From positions 2,710,262-2,774,261 of the forward strand of contig NZ_FOBG01000001.1 in the NCBI RefSeq assembly GCF_900109645.1: a DNA stretch of 64,000 nt, written 5' to 3'. Positions 55,462 through 63,921 of the stretch are shown here, one piece after another. The notes below the pieces were generated by a model that worked only from the letters and a program-made list of their open reading frames with translations, made no database searches and was not told the DNA's origin. Both the position numbers and the translations under genes were made by a program. Each line of letters opens with the position of its first letter. Position 1 is the first letter of the stretch. This DNA is from Duganella sp. CF402. Its GTDB lineage: Bacteria > Pseudomonadota > Gammaproteobacteria > Burkholderiales > Burkholderiaceae_D.

Positions 55462-57174
55462 ATGAAATACCCTCAACTGGCCAGCGCACTGCTGTGCCTG
55501 GCGCTGGCGGCGTGCGGCGGCGGCAGCGGCTCGTCCACGACGACCAGCACCACCACCTCGACCGAAGCGATGGCCATGCCCACGCCGGTGGTCAGCATCA
55601 GCGCCTCGCCGACCGCCACCACCAGCGGCCAGGTCATCACCTTGACGTGGAGCGTCAGCAATGCGCCATCCAGCGGCTGCACCGCTTCCGGCGCCTGGAG
55701 CGGCACGGTGGCCAGCAGCGGCACGCAAGCGGTCACCGCCGGCGAGGCCGGCACCGCCAACTACACCCTGACTTGCGGCAGCGCCAGCAGCACCGCCGTG
55801 GTGACGGTCGCCACGCCGCCGCCTTCGCCCAGCGTCAGCCTGACGCTGGCGCCGGCCAACATCACCACCGCCCAAAGCACGGCGCTGAGCTGGTCCTCGG
55901 CCAACGCCACCAGCTGCAGCGCCAGCGGCGCGTGGAGCGGCACCAAGGCCACTTCCGGCGCGGTGACCATCACGCCGGCCGCAACCGGCAGCTACACCTA
56001 CAGCCTGGCGTGCACCGGCGATGGCGGAACAGCCAATGGCAGCGCCGCGCTCAGCGTGACGGCGGCGCTCAGCAACAGCACCGCCATCCTGGTCGACAGC
56101 GGCCCGAGCGGCGTCAGCGGCGTGATCAACGTGCCGTATGTGAGCGTGACCGTGTGCCGGCCCGGCACCAGCACCTGCCAGACCATCGACCACGTGCTGC
56201 TCGACACCGGCTCCTACGGCCTGCGCCTGCTGGCGAGCCAGCTCAGCAGCACGCTGGCGCTGCCGGCCGTCGCCACCGCCTCCGGCGACGACGCCGGCGA
56301 ATGCGGCAAGTTCATCAGCGGTTATACCTGGGGTGCGGTGCGCCAGGCCGACGTCAAGATCGCCGACGAAGTGGCGTCCGGCATTTCGGTGCAAGTGATC
56401 GGCGACAGCGGCGCCAGCTACAGCAGCACGCCGTCCAGCTGCAGCAGCGCCGGCAGCAACCTCGGCACGCTGTCGGCGATCGGCGCCAAGGGCATCCTCG
56501 GAGTCGGCATGTTCAAGCAGGACTGCGGCACCGCCTGCGCCAACGCGGCCATCAGCGGCGTGTACTACGCCTGCGCCAGCGGCAGCTGCAGCGCCAGCGC
56601 CATGCCGCTGGCCAGGCAGATCAGCAATCCGGTGGCCTCGTTCGCGGTCAACAACAATGGCTTGCTGATTACCATGCCGAGCGTGGGCACGGCCGGCCTG
56701 ACCTCGGTGAGCGGCACGCTGGTGTTCGGCGTCAACACGCAGAGCAACAACACCATCGCCGGCGAGACCATCTTCAAGGCCAACAGCAGCGGCGACTTCA
56801 GCACCACCTACAAGGGCAAGACCTACAGCGCCAGCTTCATCGACAGCGGCTCCAACGGCTATTTCTTCACCGACAGCACCATCCGCCAGTGCTCGGGCGG
56901 CGACTTCTACTGCCCGGCCTCGACGCTGTCGCTGACGGCCACCAACAGCGCGGCCGACGGCAGCGCCAGCGGCACGGTCGACTTCAACGTGGTGAACCTG
57001 GTGAGCCTGGCCTCGACCATCACGGCGGCGCAGGTGGGCGGCACGGTGGCCAGCAGCAGCGCGTCCGGCAACTACGTCGACTGGGGCATGCCCTTCTTCT
57101 ACGGCCGCCGCGTGTTCGTGGTGATGGAAGACGCCACCGTGGCCGGCAAGGCCGGGCCGTACTGGGCGTATTGA
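55462..57174 (+). CDS. DUF3443-family lipoprotein with two Ig-like repeats
   Basis: 570 aa. ATG at 55462 starts a lipoprotein signal MKYPQLASALLCLALAACGG with lipobox LAAC (Cys18). Residues about 45-210 hold two similar beta-rich repeats (TLTWSVSNAPSSGCTASGAW and ALSWSSANATSCSASGAWSG) of Ig-like type. From about 210 the DUF3443 domain starts: INVPYVSVTVCRPG, CQTIDHVLLDTGSYGLRLL, and late GNYVDWGMPFFYGRRVFVVM. The LDTGSYGLR form recalls retropepsin/pepsin-like DTG, which may hint at an aspartic-protease-type fold. The usual family member lacks the Ig repeats. Role unknown; it pairs with the DUF2844 gene. Confidence 0.85.
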   Translation: MKYPQLASALLCLALAACGGGSGSSTTTSTTTSTEAMAMPTPVVSISASPTATTSGQVITLTWSVSNAPSSGCTASGAWSGTVASSGTQAVTAGEAGTANYTLTCGSASSTAVVTVATPPPSPSVSLTLAPANITTAQSTALSWSSANATSCSASGAWSGTKATSGAVTITPAATGSYTYSLACTGDGGTANGSAALSVTAALSNSTAILVDSGPSGVSGVINVPYVSVTVCRPGTSTCQTIDHVLLDTGSYGLRLLASQLSSTLALPAVATASGDDAGECGKFISGYTWGAVRQADVKIADEVASGISVQVIGDSGASYSSTPSSCSSAGSNLGTLSAIGAKGILGVGMFKQDCGTACANAAISGVYYACASGSCSASAMPLARQISNPVASFAVNNNGLLITMPSVGTAGLTSVSGTLVFGVNTQSNNTIAGETIFKANSSGDFSTTYKGKTYSASFIDSGSNGYFFTDSTIRQCSGGDFYCPASTLSLTATNSAADGSASGTVDFNVVNLVSLASTITAAQVGGTVASSSASGNYVDWGMPFFYGRRVFVVMEDATVAGKAGPYWAY

Positions 57175-57181
57175 TTGCGCC

Positions 57182-57215
57182 ATGTCACGGCGCTGTCACC
57201 AAACCTCGTTAAAGT
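57182..57215 (+). promoter_or_regulatory. Pho box and -10 of the CpdB-type nucleotidase gene
   Basis: ATGTCAC-GGCG-CTGTCAC (57182-57199) is a 7-4-7 PhoB box (6/7 and 7/7 to CTGTCAY). Ten bases later TAAAGT (57210-57215) fits a weak -10. The start codon is at 57251. The same spacing occurs at 30060-30093. Confidence 0.7.
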
Positions 57216-57250
57216 CGCAACCTTGAATTTTTCTCTTCTTCGAGGTTGCG

Positions 57251-59347
57251 ATGAACAAAAATCTGGTGATACTGGCCGCCATGAGCGCCGCCGGTCTGGT
57301 AGGCTGCGGCGCCGACAACGCGCAAGGTCCGGCGATCCCGGAGGGCACTACCGTCACGCTGGCACTGCTGGAAACCACCGACATCCACGCCAACGTGATG
57401 AGCTACAACTACTACTCGCTGGCGGAGGACACCAGTCTCGGCCTCGAACGCACGGCCGCGCTGGTCAAGGCCGCGCGCGCCGAGAATCCGAACAATGTGC
57501 TGCTGGACGACGGCGACACCATCCAGGGCACGCTGCTGGGCGACCTGCAAGCTGTCACCAAACCGATTCCGTGCAGTGAGACAATGGCCGTGCACAAGGT
57601 CATGAACGCCATGAAGTTCGACGGCGGCGGCTTCGGCAACCACGAATTCAACTACGGCTTGCCACTGTTGAGCCAGATCACCAATACCGACTTCGGCATC
57701 CCCGGCGTGAGCAAGCCGAGCGGCACATGCGGCGCGCCCGCCTTCCCGCTGGTGCTGACCAATGTCACCGGCGTGGCCAGCGGCAAGCCCATCGTGCAGC
57801 CCTACACCCTGCTGCCGCGCACCTTCAGCGCGGCGCTGCCGGATGGGAACAAGCTGGACGTCAAGCTCAACATCGGCATCATGAGCTTCGTGCCGCCGCA
57901 AATCCTGGAATGGGATCAGAAGAACCTGGCTGGCAAGGTCGCCATTACCGGCGTGCAGGAAGCGGCCAAGCAGTACGTGCCGGAGATGCGCAGCAAAGGT
58001 GCGGACCTGGTGGTGGCGCTGTCGCACGGCGGCCTTGACCCGAGCAGCTACAGCCCGAAAATGGAAAACGGTTCCTACCACCTGACCAGCACCGGCATCG
58101 ATGCGCTGCTGATCGGCCACTCGCACCTGATCTTCCCGAAGGGTAAAGAGACCGGCGCGGCGGCGCTCGATCCATCGTTCGCCGCCTTCCCGGCCAGCGC
58201 CAGGATCGACGCTGTCAACGGCTTCGTCAACGGCGTGCCGACCGTGATGGCGCAGAGCTGGGGCCGCCGTCTCGGCATCATCAAGCTGACGCTGGCCTAC
58301 ACCGGCGGCAAGTGGGTGGTGCAGCCGGCCAAGACGACGGTGGAATCGCGCGGCTTCAAATACACCGACGGCGCCACCAACATCGCCGCCGACAGCAGCG
58401 TGGCGCCGCTGGTCGCCAGCGAGCATGCGGCCACCATCGCCTACGCCAGGCAGCCGCTGGGCGTGAGCACCGACTTTGAAATGTCGTCCTACTTCGCGCT
58501 GGCCGGCGACGTCAGCGCGATCCAGCTGGTGAACCAGGCGCAGCTGGCCTACGTGAAGAATTTCATCGCCACCAGTACCGACGCCACCATCGCCAGCTAC
58601 AAGAACATCCCGGTGATTTCGTGCAGCGCGCCGTTCAAGGCCGGCCGCAACGGCGCCAGCGACTTCACCGACGTGGCGCCGGGCGCCAGCACGGCAGCGC
58701 CGGTGGGCCTGCAAGTGCGCAATCCGGGCGACCTGTACCTGTACTCGAACAACAATCTGCAAGCGGTGAAGATCAAGGGTTCCGACCTGAAGGCGTGGCT
58801 GGAAACGGCCGCCAAACAGTTCGGCCAGATCGATCCGGCCAAGACCAGCGAGCAGGATCTGGTGCCGTCCTATGGCACCATCTACAACTACGACGTGTTC
58901 TATGCGGAAGACAACGCGCTGACCTACCAGATTGACGTGACCAAGCCGGCCGGCAGCCGCATAGTCAACCTCAGCTACAAAGGCAAGGCGGTGGCCGACG
59001 GCGACGACTTCATCGTCGCCACCAACGACTACCGCGCCGGCGGCGGCGGTGCGGTGCCGGGCATCGACGGCAGCAAGACCATCATCAAGTCGCCGGACGC
59101 CAACCAGACCGTGGTCAGCAACTACCTGTCGGCGCAAGGCGCGGCCAGCGGCAAGGTCACGCTGGCCAGCAACGGCAGCGCGCGCAGCTGGAGCTTCGTC
59201 AAGGTGGCGACGGCCGGCCCGGTGATCCTGCGTTCGGCGCCGGGCCATCTGGCGCTGGCCAGGAGCAGCGGCATCACGGCGGTGACGGCCGAAGGCGGCC
59301 TGGACGCCAGCGGCTTTGCCAAGTACACCATCGACCTGAGCAAATAA
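57251..59347 (+). CDS. exported 2',3'-cyclic-nucleotide phosphodiesterase/3'-nucleotidase-like (CpdB/UshA superfamily) lipoprotein
   Basis: 698 aa. Lipoprotein signal with lipobox GLVGC (Cys19). The metallophosphoesterase domain (about 35-340) has TDIHANV with D44 and H46, LLDDGDT, GNHEFNYG, SHGGLDP and LLIGHSHLIFP. The 5'-nucleotidase C-terminal domain (about 395-640) includes SCSAPFKAGRNGASD and YSNNNLQAVKIKGSDLKAWLE. RBS GAGG precedes the ATG. CpdB/UshA enzymes release phosphate from extracellular nucleotides, which fits the Pho box upstream. A Sel1 lipoprotein gene follows one base after the stop. Confidence 0.92.
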   Translation: MNKNLVILAAMSAAGLVGCGADNAQGPAIPEGTTVTLALLETTDIHANVMSYNYYSLAEDTSLGLERTAALVKAARAENPNNVLLDDGDTIQGTLLGDLQAVTKPIPCSETMAVHKVMNAMKFDGGGFGNHEFNYGLPLLSQITNTDFGIPGVSKPSGTCGAPAFPLVLTNVTGVASGKPIVQPYTLLPRTFSAALPDGNKLDVKLNIGIMSFVPPQILEWDQKNLAGKVAITGVQEAAKQYVPEMRSKGADLVVALSHGGLDPSSYSPKMENGSYHLTSTGIDALLIGHSHLIFPKGKETGAAALDPSFAAFPASARIDAVNGFVNGVPTVMAQSWGRRLGIIKLTLAYTGGKWVVQPAKTTVESRGFKYTDGATNIAADSSVAPLVASEHAATIAYARQPLGVSTDFEMSSYFALAGDVSAIQLVNQAQLAYVKNFIATSTDATIASYKNIPVISCSAPFKAGRNGASDFTDVAPGASTAAPVGLQVRNPGDLYLYSNNNLQAVKIKGSDLKAWLETAAKQFGQIDPAKTSEQDLVPSYGTIYNYDVFYAEDNALTYQIDVTKPAGSRIVNLSYKGKAVADGDDFIVATNDYRAGGGGAVPGIDGSKTIIKSPDANQTVVSNYLSAQGAASGKVTLASNGSARSWSFVKVATAGPVILRSAPGHLALARSSGITAVTAEGGLDASGFAKYTIDLSK

Positions 59348-59348
59348 C

Positions 59349-60053
59349 ATGCGCGCCTTGATTCCGCTGCTGGCCTCGGCCCTGCTGTTCGGCTGCCAGC
59401 TCCAGCACGAAAAGCCGACCTCGGCGCAGATCGAGGTCATCGGCATGAAGGCCAGGCAGGAAGCCGATCCCCATGCCGAGCGCAAGCTGATGGCCTGGGC
59501 GGAACAGCACCTGCCGGTGGCGCAGCGCGAGCTGGCCATCCTCTACCAGTCGAGGCCGAAGCAGCGCGACGATGCGCTCAAATGGTTCGGGCAGGCGGCG
59601 CGCGGCGGCGATACCGAAGCCGCGTTCCAGCTCGCTGAAATGCTGCGCGTCGGCGTGCCGGGCGTGCCGCCGGCGCCGGCGGCCGCAGCACCGTGGTACG
59701 CCAGCGCCGCCCAGCATCGGCATGCGAAAGCGGCGCTGGCGCTGGGCCTGCTCTACAAGAACGGCAACGGCGTGCCGCACGACGACGCACAGGCGGCAAA
59801 CTGGCTGGCGCAAGCCGCCGGGCTGGGCAATGCGCACGCCATGTTCCTGCTTTCCAACATCTACGATCAAGGACTGGGCGTGGCGCAAGACCGCGTCCAA
59901 GGCCGACGGATGCTGGAGGAAGCCGCCGAGCACGAATACCCGCCGGCATTGCAAGAGTTGGCTATGACGGTCCAACAAAACGATCCCCTGCGCGCCGGCC
60001 ACCTGATGAAGGAAGCGAGCGAACACCGGCGCAACAACTGGAATCGCTTTTAG
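59349..60053 (+). CDS. Sel1-repeat lipoprotein
   Basis: 234 aa. Lipobox LLFGC (Cys16). Sel1-like (TPR-related) repeats of about 36 residues: RPKQRDDALKWFGQAARGGD near 75, ALALGLLYKNGNGVPHDDAQ, AANWLAQAAGLGNAHAM, LSNIYDQGLGVAQDRVQGRR, EEAAEHEYPPALQELA. A pair of APAAAA inserts loosens the second repeat. It starts one base after the nucleotidase stop, so it is co-transcribed and may be phosphate controlled. Sel1 proteins serve as scaffolds; partner unknown. Confidence 0.87.
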   Translation: MRALIPLLASALLFGCQLQHEKPTSAQIEVIGMKARQEADPHAERKLMAWAEQHLPVAQRELAILYQSRPKQRDDALKWFGQAARGGDTEAAFQLAEMLRVGVPGVPPAPAAAAPWYASAAQHRHAKAALALGLLYKNGNGVPHDDAQAANWLAQAAGLGNAHAMFLLSNIYDQGLGVAQDRVQGRRMLEEAAEHEYPPALQELAMTVQQNDPLRAGHLMKEASEHRRNNWNRF

Positions 60054-60155
60054 CTGGCATGCGCAAGCGTGGGACGCCGCACAGACCACGCCATGCACGG
60101 CTCCTAGACTGGCCTGGCAGTCCCCGTCAGTCCATTAGCCACGCAAGGAGCCAAT

Positions 60156-60668
60156 ATGAGTACCACGTCCCAAACATCGGGCAAGATGCCCAAGCCTATT
60201 CCCACCGCCACCGGACCGCAAGACGCGATCACCCTGCTGACCGAGGACCACGAACACGTCAAGTCGCTGTTCGAGCAATACGAAGAACTGGGTGACCGCG
60301 CCCACGTCAGCAAGCACAAGCTGGCGCTGCAAATTTGCGAAGAGCTGACCAAGCACGCCACCGCCGAGGAAGAGATTTTCTACCCGGCCGTGCGCGCGGC
60401 CACCAAGGACGACGATATGCTTGATGAAGCCGTGGTCGAACACGCCTCGGCCAAGGATTTGATCGCGCAAATCATCAGCGCCGATCCCGGCGAAGAGCTG
60501 TTCGACGCCAAGGTCAAAGTGCTGGGCGAGCTGATCGACCATCACGTCAAGGAAGAAGAAGGCGAGATGTTCCCGAAAGCGCGCAAGGCCAAGCTGGACC
60601 TGCTGGCGCTGGGCCAGGCCATCGCCGCCCGCAAGGAGGAAATCGAGCTGCCGCCGACCGCTATTTAA
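60156..60668 (+). CDS. hemerythrin HHE-domain protein
   Basis: 170 aa. HHE domain (about residues 25-140) with a non-haem di-iron set: LTEDHEHVKSLFEQYEEL (His28/30), ELTKHATAEEEIFYPAV, VVEHASAKDLI and LIDHHVKEEEGEMFPKA. Members bind O2 or NO or serve iron repair in stress. The tail (residues 145-170) is charged and not typical. The gene has a good AGGAG site and is convergent with the adenylyltransferase-HD gene; the two overlap by 8 bases. Confidence 0.92.
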   Translation: MSTTSQTSGKMPKPIPTATGPQDAITLLTEDHEHVKSLFEQYEELGDRAHVSKHKLALQICEELTKHATAEEEIFYPAVRAATKDDDMLDEAVVEHASAKDLIAQIISADPGEELFDAKVKVLGELIDHHVKEEEGEMFPKARKAKLDLLALGQAIAARKEEIELPPTAI

Positions 60669-61809
60669 CGGCCAGCCGCGCCATTTCGCGCTGCATATTG
60701 TCGATGGCGCGCTCGTTGTACTGGTCGGCAAAGTAGGTATCGCCGAACAGCTGCCCGGCCTGCGCCTTGCGGCACAAGTGCGCCAGCGCACCACCGCGTT
60801 GCTCGCAGTATTTGGCGTCGGCCAGGTGGATGTATTCCTGCCGGATGGCGCGCGCATAGTTCTGGTACACCTCGTCATCCTGTCCCAGAATGGCCAGGTC
60901 CACGCACAGCAGGATATCTTTCAGGCGGTGCGTGATCGAGGCTTCCTGGAAGTGGTCGGTGGCGCGGATCAGCTCTGCCGCATCGGCCATGTCCTGCCCC
61001 AGGTGGCTACCAAGCCACAGTTGCGCGCTGGCTTCCTCATTGGTTAGCGCATCCGGGTCGGCATTGTAGCCGTAATCGGCGTCGTGGAACCAGAATGCCT
61101 GCTTGACGATGTCCACATCGGCCGGGTCCGGCCGCGTATTGGCGGCCCACACGCGGATTTCGCACAGGCCGTGCACCAGATGGTCGAGGTTGTGATAGTG
61201 GCGCGCCGGGCCGCCGTAGGCGGTCGGCCCGGTCAGCTGCACGAACCACTGGTCGGCGTGGGCGATGGCGGTGGCGTCGCGGTGCTCGTAGTCCCACAGG
61301 GCTTCCCACTCGCGGCGCAGCCAGCCCAGCACCCACGCATGGTAGGCCGGACCCGGCACGAATTTCTTCATGATCCAGTTCCAGCCGATCGGCCCTTCCA
61401 GCGCCTTGACGAACGAGGAGCTCACCGAGCCGAGGTCGCGCGGCGGCATCACGAACACTGTCTTGGCGCCCTGCAGCACGTCGACGTTGGTTTGCTGGAT
61501 CAGGTTTTCGTAGTCGAAATCGGCGGTGGTGCGGATGCCGCGGATCAGGCATTCCACGCCCTGCTTCTTGGCCGCGCGCGCGGTGTAGTCGCCGCGCACG
61601 ATCACCACCGAGACATTGTCCCAGCCCTGCTCGGCGCAGCTGAGGGCGATGATGCTCTTGCGCTCCTCGGCCGTGAAACGCGGCTTCTTGGCCGGATTCT
61701 CGGACAGGAACACCACCACCTCGTCCGCCAGCGAACGGGCTTCGTTGATCACCCACATATGACCGTTGGTGATCGGGTCCAGGGTTCCCGAAAAGCCGAT
61801 TTTCTTCAT
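60661..61809 (-). CDS. pantetheine-phosphate adenylyltransferase fused to HD-domain hydrolase (COG4339-like)
   Basis: 382 aa. The start at 61809 has GGAG six bases upstream. Residues 1-165 are a CoaD-like nucleotidyltransferase: GTLDPITNGH at 8-17 (usual GTFDPxTxGH with Leu for Phe), ECLIRGIRTTADFDYENL at 86-103, and SVSSSFVKALEG at 128-139 in place of the ISSTxVRE motif. Residues about 166-382 form a second domain with HNLDH at 206-210, WFHDADY at 240-246, TNEEASA at 256-262, ATDHF at 283-287 and VDLAILG at 303-309, the metal-binding HD pattern of COG4339 phosphohydrolases. CoaD makes dephospho-CoA from phosphopantetheine and ATP. The joined HD part is not a usual CoaD partner; its substrate is unknown. 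It follows the histidine kinase by 32 bases on the same strand. Confidence 0.85.
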   Translation of the reverse strand: MKKIGFSGTLDPITNGHMWVINEARSLADEVVVFLSENPAKKPRFTAEERKSIIALSCAEQGWDNVSVVIVRGDYTARAAKKQGVECLIRGIRTTADFDYENLIQQTNVDVLQGAKTVFVMPPRDLGSVSSSFVKALEGPIGWNWIMKKFVPGPAYHAWVLGWLRREWEALWDYEHRDATAIAHADQWFVQLTGPTAYGGPARHYHNLDHLVHGLCEIRVWAANTRPDPADVDIVKQAFWFHDADYGYNADPDALTNEEASAQLWLGSHLGQDMADAAELIRATDHFQEASITHRLKDILLCVDLAILGQDDEVYQNYARAIRQEYIHLADAKYCEQRGGALAHLCRKAQAGQLFGDTYFADQYNERAIDNMQREMARLAVK

Positions 61810-61841
61810 GCACCGCTCCAGCACCGTGTTAAAACGGCATT

Positions 61842-63239
61842 TTAAGCTGGAGTGGCCTTGCTAGTCTCGGGAAAATCGACGTTGACCTGCAAACCGCCCA
61901 GCCGTTCGGACTGGGCCAGCGTCAGCACGCCGCCGTGGCGCTCGGCAATCGACTGCACGATGGCCATGCCCAGGCCGCTGCCGCCGGCCGGGCTGCCGGG
62001 CACGCGGTAGAAGCGGCTGAACACGCGCTCGCGCTCTTCCGGCGGGATGCCGGGGCCGGAATCCTCCACGCTCAGCAGCACGCGCGGCTTGGCGTTTTTT
62101 GTGGCGGCGACGCTACGCCGCAGCGTCACATCGACCGTGCCGCCGGCCGGCGTGTACTTGATGGCGTTGTCGACCAGGTTGCGCAGCAGGATGATCAGGG
62201 CGTCCTGCTGGCCGGCCACCACCACCTCGTCCGCGTGGTGCAGGCCGAGGTCGATCTGGCGCGCCTGCGCCAGGCCGTTCATATCGCCCAGCACGCGCTT
62301 GACCAGCTCGCCCAACTGCACCGGCTCCAGCTTGATCTCTTCGATGCCGCCCTCCTGCCGCGCCAGCACCAGCAACTGCTCGACCAGCCGGGTGGCGCGC
62401 TCGATGCCGGCCGTCACGCGCGACACCGCCACCTTGCGCGCCGCCTCGTCCGGCGCGCGCTCCAGGCTGAGGACCTGCAATTTCAACGCCGCCAGCGGCG
62501 TGCGCAACTCGTGCGCCGCGTCGGCCACGAAATGCTGCTGGGCCTCGAACGCGGTGCGCACCCGCACGAACAGCAGGTTCAGCTCCTGCACCAGCGGCAG
62601 CACTTCATCGGGCAAATCGTTTTCCGACACCGGCGACAGGTCGTCGGCCTGGCGCGCCGCCACCTGGCGCTTGACGCGCGACACCGGCGCCAGCGAGCCG
62701 GACACCACCCACCACACCACCAGCATCAGCACCGGCGCCATCACGGCGATCGGGCCGACGGTGCGCAGCGCCAGCGTGCCGGCCATGCGCTGGCGCACCG
62801 CCATGTCCTGCGCCACCTGCACGGTCTGGTTGGAGGTCTGCACCGAGAACACCCGGTAGGTGGTCTTGTTGACCTTGACGTTGGAAAAGCCCAGCACCGC
62901 CCGCTGCGGCAAGGCCGCGCGCGACAGCGAACGGAACACCTGGGCACCGTCCGGGGTCCAGACCTGCACCACCAGGTCGTCGTTTTCGGGGTCGGCCGCC
63001 GTGTCGGCGGCCTTGTTGGTCAGCGTGGCGCTGGAACGCAGCGACATCGCCATTTGCTGCATGTGATAGTCGAAGATCTGGTCGGCGTCGTTGAGCGCGC
63101 TGCGGTAGGCGATCATGGCCTGCGCCATCGCCGCCATCGTGATGGCGGCCAGCAGGAACCACAGCAGGCGGCCGCGCAGCGAGTGCGTCACCACCGGCAC
63201 CCGGGGCAACGACGGCAGCGACGGCATCTTCACCTTCAT
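61842..63239 (-). CDS. sensor histidine kinase, QseC/PmrB type
   Basis: 465 aa. Two transmembrane segments (about residues 24-45 and 160-180) enclose a periplasmic domain of about 115 residues. HAMP-like linker, then the dimerisation helix with phospho-acceptor H243 in FVADAAHELRTPLAALK. HATPase boxes: RNLVDNAIKYTPAGG, SVEDSGPGIPPEERERVF, SGLGMAIVQSIAERHGG. Its start overlaps the response-regulator stop by four bases (63236-63239). The periplasmic domain gives no named ligand. QseC-like by layout; assignment is to subfamily, not to function. Confidence 0.92.
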   Translation of the reverse strand: MKVKMPSLPSLPRVPVVTHSLRGRLLWFLLAAITMAAMAQAMIAYRSALNDADQIFDYHMQQMAMSLRSSATLTNKAADTAADPENDDLVVQVWTPDGAQVFRSLSRAALPQRAVLGFSNVKVNKTTYRVFSVQTSNQTVQVAQDMAVRQRMAGTLALRTVGPIAVMAPVLMLVVWWVVSGSLAPVSRVKRQVAARQADDLSPVSENDLPDEVLPLVQELNLLFVRVRTAFEAQQHFVADAAHELRTPLAALKLQVLSLERAPDEAARKVAVSRVTAGIERATRLVEQLLVLARQEGGIEEIKLEPVQLGELVKRVLGDMNGLAQARQIDLGLHHADEVVVAGQQDALIILLRNLVDNAIKYTPAGGTVDVTLRRSVAATKNAKPRVLLSVEDSGPGIPPEERERVFSRFYRVPGSPAGGSGLGMAIVQSIAERHGGVLTLAQSERLGGLQVNVDFPETSKATPA

Positions 63240-63895
63240 AGTTTGGGAACCATGTAGCCCAGGCCGCGCACGTTCTGGATCAGCTCCGCGCCCAGCTTTT
63301 TACGCAAGCCGTGGATGTACACCTCCACCGCGTTGCTGTTGACTTCATCCTTCCAGCTGTACAGTTTTTCTTCCAGCTGATGGCGCGACAGGACGATGCC
63401 GGGGCGCGCGATCAGCGCTTCCAGCACCGCCCATTCGCGCGCCGACAGGCTGACCGGCTTGCCGTCGGCGATTACTTCGCGCGTCTGCGGATTGACGGTG
63501 ACGTTGCCGTGCTCGAACACCGGCTCGGCGCGGCCGGCCGCGCGGCGCAGCAAGGCGCGGATGCGGGCCAGCAGTTCGTCGAGGTCGTAGGGCTTGAGCA
63601 CGTAATCGTCGGCGCCGGCGTCGAGGCCGGCGACGCGCTGCTCCTTGGCGTCGCGCGCGGTGGCGATCAGCACCGGCGTGAGTTCCTTGCGCAGGCGCAT
63701 CGAACGCAGCACCTCCAGGCCGTCCTTGCGCGGCAGGCCCAGATCCAGCAAGACCAGGTCGTAGGTCTGGGTTTGCAGCGCGGTGTCGGCCATGTCGCCG
63801 TCTTTGACCCAGTCGACGGCGTAGTGCTCGGCCCGCAGGAGGTCCAGCACGACTTCGCCGATCATGGTGTCGTCTTCTACCAGCAGAAGTCGCAT
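63236..63895 (-). CDS. OmpR-family response regulator, QseB/PmrA type
   Basis: 219 aa. Receiver domain with acidic pocket VEDDT (7-9), phosphorylation site D51 in LVLLDLGLPRKDG and K103 in YVLKPYDLDELL, then the winged-helix DNA-binding domain (about 125-219: REVIADGKPVSLSAREWAVL, VEVYIHGLRKKLG). Upstream gap to the protease tail is 26 bases, so the protease, regulator and kinase genes may be one transcript, as in several Burkholderiales. Target genes unknown. Confidence 0.95.
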   Translation of the reverse strand: MRLLLVEDDTMIGEVVLDLLRAEHYAVDWVKDGDMADTALQTQTYDLVLLDLGLPRKDGLEVLRSMRLRKELTPVLIATARDAKEQRVAGLDAGADDYVLKPYDLDELLARIRALLRRAAGRAEPVFEHGNVTVNPQTREVIADGKPVSLSAREWAVLEALIARPGIVLSRHQLEEKLYSWKDEVNSNAVEVYIHGLRKKLGAELIQNVRGLGYMVPKL

Positions 63896-63921
63896 ATTAT
63901 TGTTTTCCTTGTTGTGTTGCC

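Noticed and set aside
55360..59539. Long minus-strand open frames (about 600 and 770 codons) opposite the DUF3443 and nucleotidase genes
   Set aside because: Shadow frames with biased Ala/Gly/Arg/His composition; the plus strand has lipoboxes and family motifs.
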